From Ceriagrion tenellum (taxonomy: Eukaryota > Arthropoda > Insecta > Odonata > Coenagrionidae), in contig OY720643.1 in the NCBI GenBank assembly GCA_963169105.1, forward strand, positions 22,478,373 to 22,542,372: 64,000 nucleotides of DNA, read 5' to 3'. Made by a program: the position numbers and the translations under genes. The number at the start of each line of letters is the position of its first letter. Positions within the stretch are counted from its first letter, which is position 1. Of this stretch, positions 32,282-43,095 are shown piece after piece. The notes under the pieces were generated by a model. That model was not told the origin of the DNA. It searched no databases and was given only the letters and a program-made list of their open reading frames with translations.

Positions 32282-34204
32282 ACGAGGTGACTTGTACTAA
32301 ATTTCACAGTAAATTTGAGTGTCAATTTGTTACAAGCGTCCAATTTGGAATAACTAGTCAATAAATGAAGATAATTACGATCAAAAGTAATTAAGATTTT
32401 GGTGTTTTTTGTCGCCCCCTTCAGGACGCCACTCAACCATTTGTTTGTTTAATTGTGGATAAGGACAACACATGCCATAGCAAGAGAAGTAAACAATCAG
32501 TGTAATTGCGTCCATATGATTTTTAGCGACGATCGTAGATTTGTTCAGTTCGTGTGATTTATTTTCGAATTTTCTAGAATAAATCAAATTCAAATCCAAT
32601 CGGGGATTATTTTCCACCAAAAAAAACTGCCACGTCAATCGTTGAGGAAAAAATTAATTTTTCCGTATGAGTGGCTGGGGCATTTATAAAAGGAAGATGT
32701 ACGTTTTAAATTTGAATCAGCGAGAATGTTTCCTGTACACTATTGCCCACGGTATCGTGTTTAACACTAATGAATGGGCTGCTAGACATTTTCGAGAGAA
32801 TATTTAAGGTAGGTTGAGTGAGATAGTTCCCTAGTCATAATGAAGATCATAACCGAATTATACGGTTTAATTTCACCATCTGCTATTTAAGATAGCAATT
32901 TTATCTTTCGACTTAACAAGCTATACCATGCATATGAATCAGCCCACCTCAATTCAACGAACGATTGTCCCTAAGGGTTTCAGATTTTGCTCCAACTTGG
33001 TAAATGGGTAGAATGTGATCTCGAACAAAGTAATCTGAAAACCGCTTGGAGAAAAAATATTTGCATTAATTATGCGAATTTAAATTTTTTAACATTTTTG
33101 CAAGAAATGCGTGCCCTGAACCATGTTTTTACTCATATCTTGGCTTCTATTCATCGTAGAGGAACGATATATACCTCTTTTTACTGCTTATTCTTACGCA
33201 AAGATACTATTTAAATTGGTTACATTTAAAACTGATTTCACTGAAATTCGCATTATTGTTAAATTTTAATGTTTCAAAACATGTTATTTAACTTTTCTCA
33301 AATACTCCCACTCAGAATCAGCCTAATAATTTTCATAATTCATATGCCCAACTAAATTTTTTTCTGAAATAAAATTTCTTGGTAATGCATAAACACACTT
33401 TAAATATTTTGTTTTAACAATACCATTTTTCTCACGCCCGCCGCGGGCTCAGCCTTACAGCTAACAGACATGAAATACATGTCTAGGCGTACAAGGATAG
33501 CTTTGTTTTACAGAATTAAGTATTACAAACAATATCATTTGTAAAAATTTGTTTAAAGTTGTTATTTTCATTGCTAAATAACTGCTATTACGTATTTAAC
33601 GCGTAGGAAGGTTGGCTAAGCGAGCTAGACTTTAGCTGCCGAGCGAGTATCGAATCAAAACAGTTTGAGGTCACATTCGACCCTTACACCAAGTTAGAGA
33701 AAAAAAAGAGCCTACAAGGGACAATCGTTTGTTGAATTGAGTTGGGATGACCCATGTGGTAAATATTGTAATGTTGATGACGCATAAGTGGTTCTGAATG
33801 ACATAAATTCACATAAATTGTCTAAGAACACATCTATATGGTTTCATAATGAGTAATTTTTTCCACGCCGCACGCTGAAAACGAATTTCAAACCGAAGAT
33901 TTTTTTGTAATTCTGAAAAATTACGGCAGCGAGTGATAGATTTGGTTTATTTCAATGATTAAAAAAAGCGTCAAAACTACACGTTGTAAGTATTCCAACG
34001 AGATCTTTAAGTGAGTAATTTTCCCATTTTTTAAATGATGAAGTATCTCTGGATTACAGAGCGGTACAATTGGAAATTGAATATTGTTGTTTTATAACAT
34101 CTTGACATGTATGATGGTAAGTGGATGATATTTTAACACCTTAGGAATAAGGAGATATTTTTTTATATTAATAGCTGTCCCCGACATGCGATGCGATGCT
34201 TCTT
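32282..34204. other. unassigned, with a MITE end fragment
   Basis: 32804-32895 is a solo left end of the TTAA MITE (TTAAGGTAGGTTGAGTGA, then AGTTCCCTAGTCATAATG). The rest is AT-rich with no recognised gene; CCCGCCGCGGG at about 33437 is a short GC palindrome. Confidence 0.55.
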
Positions 34205-34633
34205 TTCCTTTCTTAGTAGGCATACACATACAAAGCAGGCACAAACGAATTTGAAACCTACACTGGAATTTGTAACGCACAAATGATGGCATGAGTTTTC
34301 TTTTCATGCCTATGCTGCGGTTTCCAAGTAAATAAAATATTCTATTGTTGAAGTAGTACAAAATGTTTAGATTTACAAGCTTGAAAATCCAATTTTAGGA
34401 AAAGGCGAATTGTATACAAAAACTCAATGAAATTATTTAAAAAAGCAATAAAAGAGACCACTGCACCAAATCATATTCTACGGACCAATAAACAACGTAC
34501 CTCTCTAAACAAATTATGTCTCACTGATGTAATTCTGGTTCACGTGATTGATCAACTCGTGAACGATCTGCTTCGTTGCTTGCTTGTCGTTCCTCGCCTG
34601 TTTTGAGAAGCTCGCGTGCCAACACTCACTTGT

Positions 34634-34810
34634 AGAAAGGCTTCTCGGGATTCCATCCGGGTTGGAAGGTCCATGACCGACGTTTCGGCTGCTAACTCTG
34701 CAGCCGTCCAGAGTAATCAGCCGAAACGTCGGTCATGGACCTTCCAACCCGGATGGAATCCCGAGAAGCCTTTCTACATTCTATTCACCGGGAAAACCTG
34801 AAATCTTTTA
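34634..34810. mobile_element. 177-bp hairpin insert with perfect arms and 14-bp TSD
   Basis: A perfect 14-bp target duplication CAACACTCACTTGT flanks it (34620-34633 and 34811-34824). The insert has exact 60-bp inverted arms (34632-34691 and 34718-34777, overlapping the target copy by two bases), a 26-bp spacer and a 33-bp tail. The uninterrupted site is visible in the opposite arm of the host inverted repeat at about 35815-35840. The arms carry GAAACGTCGG, and the spacer completes a hammerhead-like stem II. The tail resembles the tail at 61961-61991. Confidence 0.9.
34679..34711 (-). ncRNA. hammerhead-like motif with defective core
   Basis: Minus strand: CTGGAC (complement of 34706-34711), then a perfect stem II GGCTGC/GCAGCC with loop AGAGTTA, then GAAACGTC (complement of 34679-34686). 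Stem III is the minimal palindrome ACGT. CTGANGA is shortened to CTGGAC, so it is probably inactive although the arms are pristine. Confidence 0.5.
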
Positions 34811-36324
34811 CAACACTCACTTGTTGAAACGACTCGAGCTCCACCTACTGTACAATGGATTTAATAATTCATAAATCTTCGTGGACGCGCGCAACAACTC
34901 ACCAAAGTTTCATCGCAATCCGATGAATGGTATTAGAACGCATAGAAGACAGACGAACAAAAAAACATTCATTTTTATATATTATATTAAGTCAAATTAA
35001 TTAATCGAGTTTTATTGTGAAGTTATACTTCGCTCTAGCTATATAACTACATTCGGGAGAGGTAAAAGAGGAGAGGTAACGCTCTTCCGTTAGGTTCTAT
35101 TCATGGTCAAAAATTGGCATTCTCCATACTATCCTCATATATCCCGTGCAAATTCCCACGGCACCGTTTCTCCCCATTCCACTCAATCAACATTAACCGC
35201 ATTTGCAGATCAAAGTATGTCATTCATATGGGACGTACTCTCCAGACGAGACATTAAGTGTTAAAGAAGCGAAAAAGAAACGGCAATAGTTCGTATTACA
35301 TCCGCACCTTTCGCCGGTCATGAAATTTTCCCATCATGGAGCGGTATGAAGTGGGCATAAACGTCAATTAGTTCGCCCCTTCTGGGTTACATAACGGGTC
35401 CTGAGCTCCAACGACGTCTTGTAAGTCTGGGAACTCAAAGGCAAGAAATCATGTCTCCATTAAGTTGTCGCTTGCGGAAAATGACGAGATGCGGCGTGCT
35501 GCATTCGTTCAAGGCTGTCGCAATCATTTCACACGTACCGAATGACGAAATTCAGAGAACAGCACTGAGGCCAAATCAATCGAATTTTATTGTGAAGTTA
35601 TACATATTTTGCTTCGCTAATATATGATACAGTGAACAACGATCACTCCCAACTCCTCAAAATCAAATAATTAAAAATGGACATTCATTTGTTCGTCTTC
35701 TATGCGTTACAATCCTTTCATCAGATTACGATGAAACTTTGGTGAGTTGTTATGTGCGAGCCCGCGAAGGTTTCCGACTCCATTGTATAATAGGCGAGGC
35801 GCGAGTTGTTTCAACAAATGAGTGTTGGCACAGTTGGCACACGAGCTTCTGAAACAAGCGAGGAGCGACAAGCAAGCAACGAAGCAGATTGTTTACGAGT
35901 TGCTCAATCGCGCGCATCAGAATCATATCATCAGTGAGATATAATTTGTGTTAAAATACGTACGTAATTCATTTGTATGTAGAATTAGGTTTGGTGCAGT
36001 GGTCTCTTTGATAGATTTTTTTCAAATTTTTGCATTCGACTATCGTATTCGCTTCGATTTTTCCTGAAAATGGATTTTTAAGCTTGAAAGCCTAAAATGT
36101 GTACACTACTTCAACAATAGAATATTTAGTGTACTTGGAAACGGCAGCATAGGCATGGAAATGAAACTCATACCATCATTTGTGAGTTACGAATTCCAGC
36201 GTAGATACAAGGAATTCATTGGACTATGCCTCAAATTTGTATGAGTCTGCTTTGTATAAGAAGGGCTACTTAGAAAGAAACAAGGGCATTTCAACGCTAG
36301 GCACTGCTAGTTGAACAATATATA

Positions 36325-37925
36325 CGAAAACAAATTTTTCACCGAACTCAGTTATGTAATCAAATTGAGCATGCTTACGCTGCTAGCATTTGATATTGCC
36401 TTTGGAAATCTTTCTGTATGGAATAAAACGAAAATACAGAAATTGTTCTCGAGAAGGCATGTAAGTACCCTTGTAAAAGACTATATACATCGAGAAAATC
36501 TAAATAATAAAACCTCAAATATTACATTAAAAATGCTCCAGTGATGTTGGTGATAAAACTGGCTTCGATAAATTTTTATTCGCCCTGCGATACTAAATAT
36601 TTCCTATATTTTACTTAACCTGCAAATGGGTCACCCTTTCATGACATCCACAGAAATGAAATTGAATGGGTCCTTCGTAAATTTGTGAATATTAGAGAAA
36701 CACAGGGGAAGCATTAACAAGCATTGACATCATGTGAAGAATCAATCCAAATTGTAAACTAAAGCGTATTCGATTACAGGCGAATCATCTCTGTTTTGTT
36801 GTTACAACTTAAAGTTTTAATGAAGCATCGGTTACCATGAGCTGTCACGTAAAATTTATTTTGTTGTCTGGGTTTAAAATAATATCAAATGAACCTATTT
36901 TGTAGAAATTCACACAGAAGAGGACATTTGAATAGGCATTAAACATTTGGTAACTTATTCAAATATGAAAACGCTTGTGAAAAATGTTCTGCAAACGTTA
37001 AAATAACACAGGCAATAGACAGCTTGGCGTTAACACAAAGCAATTAATTGTTTTTTTCATTAAACATTTGGTAACTTATTCAAATATGAAAACGCTTGTG
37101 AAAAATGTTCTGCAAACGTTAAAATAACACAGGCAATAGACAGCTTGGCGTTAACACAAAGCAATTAATTGTTTTTTTCCCTCTCTATTCTCTCTATCTC
37201 TATTGCCATACCTTAATTCGAGTGAATAGCGTCGAATAGGAGGTTTTTATCTGTCTTTTTTTCTCTCATACGTACTAAAAGACTTGTGGCAGTAATTTAT
37301 TTTAGTTTCAAAGGTATTGTACCAGCAAAAAATAAATAAATTACCAGCAAAACGAAGATGGAGTATTTCATCAAAATTTTAACCTCTGAACGCTGATTAG
37401 TAGCAGAGGTGGAGAAATATCTTCTGTCTGACCCAATCGAAAACTGCTTTTTATAGAACTGAAAATGAATAAGTTTTTACCAGATACTTCTCAACATTCT
37501 TAATTTTATGGACAATATACATACTTGAACGTTGAATCAAGATAATGAAGATGATGTCTTTCAAGGACACATAATTATTTTTATAACACTCAAGCGTAAT
37601 GATAGCTGATAAGTTAATCATTTTTGTGAATAATGAGAAATAAGACTCCACTCGGCATTAAATAGTATACAAACAAAAAATATAAACTTTTTACGACTAG
37701 AAGTGGCCATTTTTTAATTTTTTTGACTGGTGGAGTCCTGTTCCTCATTATTTTTGCAAAAAGACCGTACTGTTGTAAAAATGTTTTTCATGTTATTTAC
37801 GCATTCTTCGGAATATAGGCATACAATTTATTCCCCATTATTGAATAATACATCCGAAAGCAAATTTTCACACCAGACTCAGTTATGTGATCAAATTGTG
37901 CATGCTTACGCTGATAGAATTGGAA
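36325..37925 (+). repeat. pair of direct repeats
   Basis: 36325-36410 and 37855-37925 share CTCAGTTATGT, ATCAAATTG and GCATGCTTACGCTG in order. They are about 1.5 kb apart, with no coding sequence. The tandem duplication at 36937-37178 lies between them. Confidence 0.6.
36937..37178. repeat. exact 121-bp tandem duplication
   Basis: Two head-to-tail copies (36937-37057 and 37058-37178), identical by eye. They start CATTAAACATTTGG and end GCAATTAATTG plus seven T. No longer array is present. Identity implies a recent event or an assembly artefact. Confidence 0.95.
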
Positions 37926-39229
37926 ATTGACTCCGGGAAACGTTTAAAATTTGGAGAAAGTCACGCTAAGCAAAACAGCATCTCCATTGTTAAAGGTCAC
38001 CACATAGCAACTCTTTCTTGCGCTGCTAGTTTTTCTGAGGAAAGAATAAAGCCACAGTAGACTTTTGTTTTCCTCAAGGAAAACATGGATTGGATCGTCT
38101 TCTTCATTTTATGAAAAAAGGGGAACTTTACTGGCAGCAACACCGTTCCGTGACGTCATTTGCTGGTTTACCTATATACGTTAAATTTTGATGATGCATT
38201 GTTTGAACGCAACGGTATTTGCCGGCATTATTTTTGTCTTGACAATTATAGAATAAAATATTTGAAAATACGTGTCTATTAACTATATGCATCTTGCTCT
38301 TTATTCTCCCCTTTTAAGATGCTCATTGTAATCAATGGAAAGGTTTTCCTTCGAGATGACCTAAAGGTACACTCAAAATGTATCAACACGATTAACACAT
38401 GTTCTTGCAAATAAATTATGATGGGAGTGGTTGGAGATATTGACGTTAAATTGTTAACATAAGTAAAAGATTGGTGAAGAAAATACAATCAGAACAAACA
38501 TTACTGCGGACAAAAATAGAACGCATAAATAAGATTGCGTAGACGACGAGAGCCTACACTGGAAAATGTGTAACACCAAGGCGTCCCCGCGACCACCAAA
38601 ACGAATAAATTGAGACGCACTTTGTGATTCATATTTTTTTTAACGTCCCCTCCGCCGAGATCCTTAATTAATTTAGGCCACCGTCGAGGGGTAAATATAG
38701 AGATCATCCCTTTTCAAGTACTTCCTTTCCGCGCCGGATTCGAGGGAACAATGCGAATTTGAAATTCCGATTCCCTGAAAGCAAGTACATATACCTCCAC
38801 GCACATAATTGGCAATGACAATACATTACTGTCGCTGAAACAAAATTTTATTCCCTTCATGAATATATGAAAACGAATTTAATTGTAAAACATTCAGAAG
38901 AAGGGACTACTTCATGATTTTTCAGCAAAGGATTTTTCATGCGCAGTCTAACTTATAGTTAACCCTGAAAGTGCCTACAACACGTTGGGGATGAGGTTAC
39001 CTCATAGTAATAACAGGTAATTGCAATTAGGAATTTTAATTACGCGCGGGCCGTTTGAGTTTGAAATAAATTAAACCCACCCGAGTAATTTACTTTATAT
39101 GATTTAAGTATAAACTTTGACACGCAAAATTAACCGATATGAATATTTTTCAAGTGTCCTACAGGGACCAGGTAGGTTCTGTGGAAAGTCAGAAAAAAAC
39201 CCTCCCAAGTTTTAAAATTTCAGGGTCCT
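37179..39229. other. no recognised gene
   Basis: AT-rich. A small imperfect inverted repeat pairs 37620-37655 with 37727-37762. Otherwise nothing recognised. Confidence 0.45.
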
Positions 39230-39840
39230 TGCACCTCTTGAATTTCTTTTTTCGTCTCAGTATACCATCTACCCTTCTTCACCCCATTTATAGAGCTATT
39301 CTCTTTCACCCCTTTCCGCGCCTGCTCCACATCCTTCCCTTGATCATAGTCTTGAGCAACCAATCGCCCCATAATACTTCCTTTAGCCATCCATCCTGCC
39401 TAGATGTCATTCTTTCCTCGCTCACTAGACAAAGAAATTCCTCGTTTATCTTCCTTTCCTTCCAACTCACCTTCTCCATCCTTCTCTACACCCACATCTC
39501 AAATGCCTGTAGTCTATTCACTTCCGCCTTTATGAGGGTCCACGTTCTGTCCCCTACAACGCTACGCTCCTTATCAAGCTCTTCACCACCCTCTTCTACA
39601 CATCCTTACACAAGGTCCCCGTCGTCAGCTCCCTTCTATTACTAAACGCCTCCTTAGCTATCGCTTTTCTCTTCTGTATGTCTTTGCTACTATGCCCGTT
39701 TTCTTCTAGCCTACTACCTAAGCAATTAAAATGCTCTACTTGCTCCTGATTGTGTTCCCATACTTTTATGATCGCTTTTTTGGTTCTTAAGAATTTCATT
39801 ACTTTTGTTTTCTGATGATTTTTCTTCATTCTATACATAT
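39230..39840 (-). pseudogene. RTE-like ORF C-terminal region (RTE-D)
   Basis: Minus strand: EQVEHFNCLGSRLEENGHSS (the CLG block after the RT core), KDIQKRKAIAKEAFSNRREL, then in a shifted frame FEMWVWRRMEKVSWKERKIN. This order is typical of the thumb and C-terminal domain of RTE-type reverse transcriptases. The FADD box is missing. Several frameshifts; non-functional. Distinct from RTE-B and RTE-C. Confidence 0.75.
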
Positions 39841-39944
39841 GTATATAGTATTAGATCAATGAAGGTGAATTCAAACGTATACAGTGAATATTAGAAATAG
39901 AATTATACAATCTTCCACAAAAATAAACAGAAAAAGAACAATAC

Positions 39945-40130
39945 ATATACCCGTTTCGCTGTTACTTTCAGGCTCGGCATAGTCACATGAGCTAAATTCT
40001 TGGTGAAGAATTCTAAAGAGATATGGTACTTTTTCACAGTTTCTATTTCAAGTCGACCGGTTTCGTCGCATAGGCGACATCATCAGGTACATAAGTTTAG
40101 AATGCTGCAGAATTTATACAAAAGAAAGTG
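39945..40130 (-). mobile_element. PLE 3' end with well-formed hammerhead motif
   Basis: Contains the best hammerhead-like motif of the window (40052-40087), followed on the minus strand by an AT-rich 3' flank. No PLE coding segment or target duplication is visible. Assignment to PLE is by analogy with 48203-48682 and 63490-64000. Confidence 0.5.
40052..40087 (-). ncRNA. hammerhead-like ribozyme motif, best-formed copy
   Basis: Minus strand: CTGATGA (complement of 40080-40086), one T, a 5-bp GC-rich stem II GTCGC/GCGAC with loop CTAT, GAAA, palindromic stem III ACCGGT and C (GTC triplet). All invariant core residues are present. The single T between the core and stem II departs from the textbook hammerhead. 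The self-complementary stem III suggests it would cleave as a dimer, as reported for PLE hammerheads. Confidence 0.75.
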
Positions 40131-40134
40131 TCTC

Positions 40135-41030
40135 ACTATATTCAACCATGTCTTCCTAGACCTATCCCTTCCTCTCACACCATCGACTCCTTATTAAGTA
40201 TCAACACGCTCTGTTCGTCGACTCCAATCGTTCGCCGGCTTTAAGATTAACATCCAAGTGAGCGGAAAAGCTGAATTCAGAAGTCACATTAAGAGGAGAG
40301 AAGTTAGAGTAAGTGGATTCCTTCACCTATCTCGGAAGTATTATCACGCAGGACGGAAGAAGTACAAAACAACATCAAGCAAAGAAAGCATTCGTGGAAA
40401 AAGACAACTGCGGTGCTTAAAGAGGATAGGACGGCAAACTGGGAAATTGTTCGTCAAAATACTCGTGTGGAGCGTAGCATTTAATGGATCAGAAGCATGG
40501 ACCATTGGGACAGCAGACCAGAAAAGACTAGGAGCCTTCGAAACCTGGTGCTGGAGGAGGATGCTGAAGATAAAATGTATGGAAAAACTTAGAACTGATC
40601 AAGTGTACAGAAGAGTAGAAGAGGAAAGGACCATATGGAACACTACAGAAAAAAGAAGAACCAGATAGATTGGACACACTCTGAGACACACTGGATTTGT
40701 GAGGAACCTAATTGAAGGTCAAATAGTGAGAAAAGTACCCTGAGGAAGACCGTGGAATAAGGTCATGGACCAAATAAAGAAGAAAGTACATAAGAAATGC
40801 TAACAGGACGTTAAAAAACGATCATTAGATAGGGAGGGATGGAGGGCTGCAGTCAACCAATCTTAGGACTACACGACCAATGAACGTCGGCTCTCATTTA
40901 ACCTCTCGACGTGGACAAACCAGCAAGGCACGACTCTCTATAAGTACCCATTACAGGAGCATACATTCCACTCTCTTTAACCACCCACTTATCCCTAACC
41001 CTATCCCTCTTACATTAACCGCAAACAATT
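40135..41030 (-). pseudogene. RTE-C tail split by an RTE-B insertion
   Basis: The minus strand reads WVVKESGMYAPVMGTYRES (about 41010-40945) and, on the far side of the plus-strand RTE-B copy, VDGVRGRDRSRKTW (about 40187-40146). These are consecutive parts of the RTE-C tail seen at 4791-5153, so RTE-B (40230-40890) inserted into RTE-C. Confidence 0.6.
40230..40890 (+). pseudogene. RTE-B ORF C-terminal domain
   Basis: Plus strand: VRVSGFLHLSRKYYHAG, GKRQLRCLKRIGRQTGKLFV, FNGSEAWTIGTADQKRLGAF, ETWCWRRMLKIKCMEKLR and VYRRVEEERTIWNT, then a stop, then RHTGFVRNLIEG in another reading. The 3' signature CTGCAGTCAACC...TTAGGACTACACGACC ends near 40880. 5' truncated; no catalytic box. Confidence 0.85.
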
Positions 41031-41422
41031 TGCAGTATATAACGCTATAAAAACAGGTTATCGCGATTAGGCATATCTAAGAGGTGAAAAAATATTACTT
41101 TTCTACAGATTTCTGCAATTCTGGTATTCAACTCTTCACGAAAAATACATTATATTTTCCTTTTAATTCGATTCGATCCTTGTGCCTAATGCATGAATTT
41201 TAATATTAATACTCAGAAGTGTGACCTAATTGTTTACATCGAATTGAGGCAGAAACTAAGTTTTTAAATATATCAGTCCTTCATCATCACATTTACTCTA
41301 AGATCAGAAACGTAATCCGACTAATAGAAACTCAAAATGAACACATATTGGTTCAGTTTTTTAGATCATTAAATTTACTCACCAAGATAAACCAATGATT
41401 TCATTTCATTAATTTAAGATTT

Positions 41423-41731
41423 CATGGGGATCAGATAGGTGTGGTGGCTAGAGTACTGGCTAACCACATGGGCGGCCAGGGTTCAAATCCCTGCAGAGGA
41501 GGTGGTTTTTCAGAGGAAACCCGATCCCTACTTGAGTGTCTTGTGGAGGGCACTTCCAGTGCAGTACTCCGTTTGTCGGATGAGACTTTAAATCGTTTTC
41601 CCCTCGGCGCCTTTCGTTAAGAGCAGGCTAATGCCGACGCGGAGTTTCTATCCACCATTCCTCCCTTACCTGTCCCCTATGGCGCAAATGACCTTAGCTG
41701 TCGGTCGCCTCCCCAGAGTCCAGTCCAAACC
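41423..41731 (+). mobile_element. tRNA-derived SINE (SINE-1), plus copy
   Basis: The head GGTGTGGTGGCTAGAGTAC gives an A-box-like region, and GGTTCAAATCC (about 41479-41489) is a good B box. Body and tail match 11600-11904 reversed. A 9-bp target duplication TTAAGATTT lies at 41414-41422 and 41732-41740. Confidence 0.85.
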
Positions 41732-41740
41732 TTAAGATTT

Positions 41741-42807
41741 TACCTAATTTTTAACTTGTATTTACTCACAATTTTGTATGCAGTTTAGCGTAAAAAATGT
41801 ATGACATTCTATCCAAAATCCAAATAGCTGATATACTTGTATGATATAGTATACGACCAAAGTCAGAAAACTCGTAAATAGCGCATGAGAATTCTTCTCT
41901 CTTCCACCTCAAAGACCGCATTTGAATCGCAACAGCAGCTGGTTCTCTCAAAGCCTGCCTCCCGCGTCACTCCTTCCCAACCCCCACCCTTTCCGCCTAT
42001 AACTCGCACCTCGCTGGATCAACCCCCCTAGCAGCCACCCCTCGCTTCTCCCGTAATAACATTTCCGCATCGGTACGATCCAATTAACGATCGCCGTAAA
42101 CTTCGTCGAACCGAGCGTGGAAATGGAAAAGATTAATGCATCATCCTCATTTCCGATGTGAGCGAGTGGTACTCTATAAAAATAGCAAGAACGATAGCCA
42201 ACTTATGAAGTGTTTACTTCAGGAATTATCCGTTCCCGTTAGAGTAGGGAACTCCGGTTGATTAAACATAAAACCCGACCGGTGTAAAACTGGAGCTTGA
42301 AATTATAAAAAATTATTTTTCGAACGTATATACCCATTACGACATTCCCTACTGGAGTAGGCACAGTCAAATAACTCATAGTTAGTCAGCTGTATCTGTA
42401 AGGCTTAAGGAATTGGCTCTCTGTTTGGAGGAAGATAGTCTCAGGGTTAAATTGACGGAATTTTTCCACCGCAAAACGAGAGGAAATACTTTGCAGTTCC
42501 ACACACAGTTATTTCACGATTCGGGTTTTGCCAGAAGATGCTCCGCACAGCAGCAAAACCAGGGTCGTGATATAAAAACTAATTATGTGGAATTGTTTGC
42601 TTACCTCTCTTTCAACATCGTCCACCTTACGCCACTATCCTTGCATACCTCTATCGTTTCCATTTCATTTCTGTATTGCTTCAAATATTCTTTCCGATTC
42701 ATAATACTCCAAATATTCCTCTTTTAAAGAGTCAAAGTGTCACTTCCACCACATTCATCCAAGTTATTCCTTGTCTTATCCTTACCCTCACGTCATTCAC
42801 TCGTCAC
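41741..42807. other. no recognised feature
   Basis: 41940-42130 is somewhat GC-richer. No gene recognised. Confidence 0.4.
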
Positions 42808-43095
42808 GTCAGAAGTGATATTTTTCAGAGCGACATAGAGAATATTATCATGACTCCTCACTACATCTCTAGGTCTGACAGATGCGATAAAATAAGAGAG
42901 ATACACTGACGAACAGATAGGTGCAAAAACTCGTTCTTTCCGCGAACAATAAGCGACTACAATAAAAATTGAGCTCCACTCAATACACCTATAATAGACG
43001 TCACCATTTCATCTCCAAAAAAACTTACACCTTTACACGGCTGGTGACCTAACACGCCCAAGTGGCGGCTCGCAGATGTAAACGTAGATTTACCC
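42808..43095 (+). mobile_element. CR1-A 3' end
   Basis: Short ORF tail FQSDIENIIMTPHYISRSDR, CDKIREIH, then FFPRTISDYNKN and a stop. The 3' UTR has ACACGGCTGGTGACCTAAC and ends CGCAGATGTAAACGTAG. Same subfamily as 61408-61745. Confidence 0.8.

Larger units (their letters stand above)
34205..36275. repeat. inverted repeat with about 600-bp arms
   Basis: Left arm 34205-34985 pairs with right arm 35660-36275 in inverted orientation. Once the 177-bp insert and one target copy are removed, the left arm is about 590 bp and the right about 616 bp. Shared words include CTACTTCAACAATAGAATAT and GCTTGCTTGTCG. At the inner edges, 35008-35050 and 35580-35626 (TTTTATTGTGAAGTTATAC) are repeated in direct orientation. 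No coding sequence is recognised, so the class of element is unknown. Confidence 0.8.

Noticed and set aside
39946..39972. Second hammerhead on the minus strand (CTGAAAG...GAAACGGGTA)
   Set aside because: The GAAAC half fits but no stable stem II and a poor CTGANGA; kept only as a possible relic.
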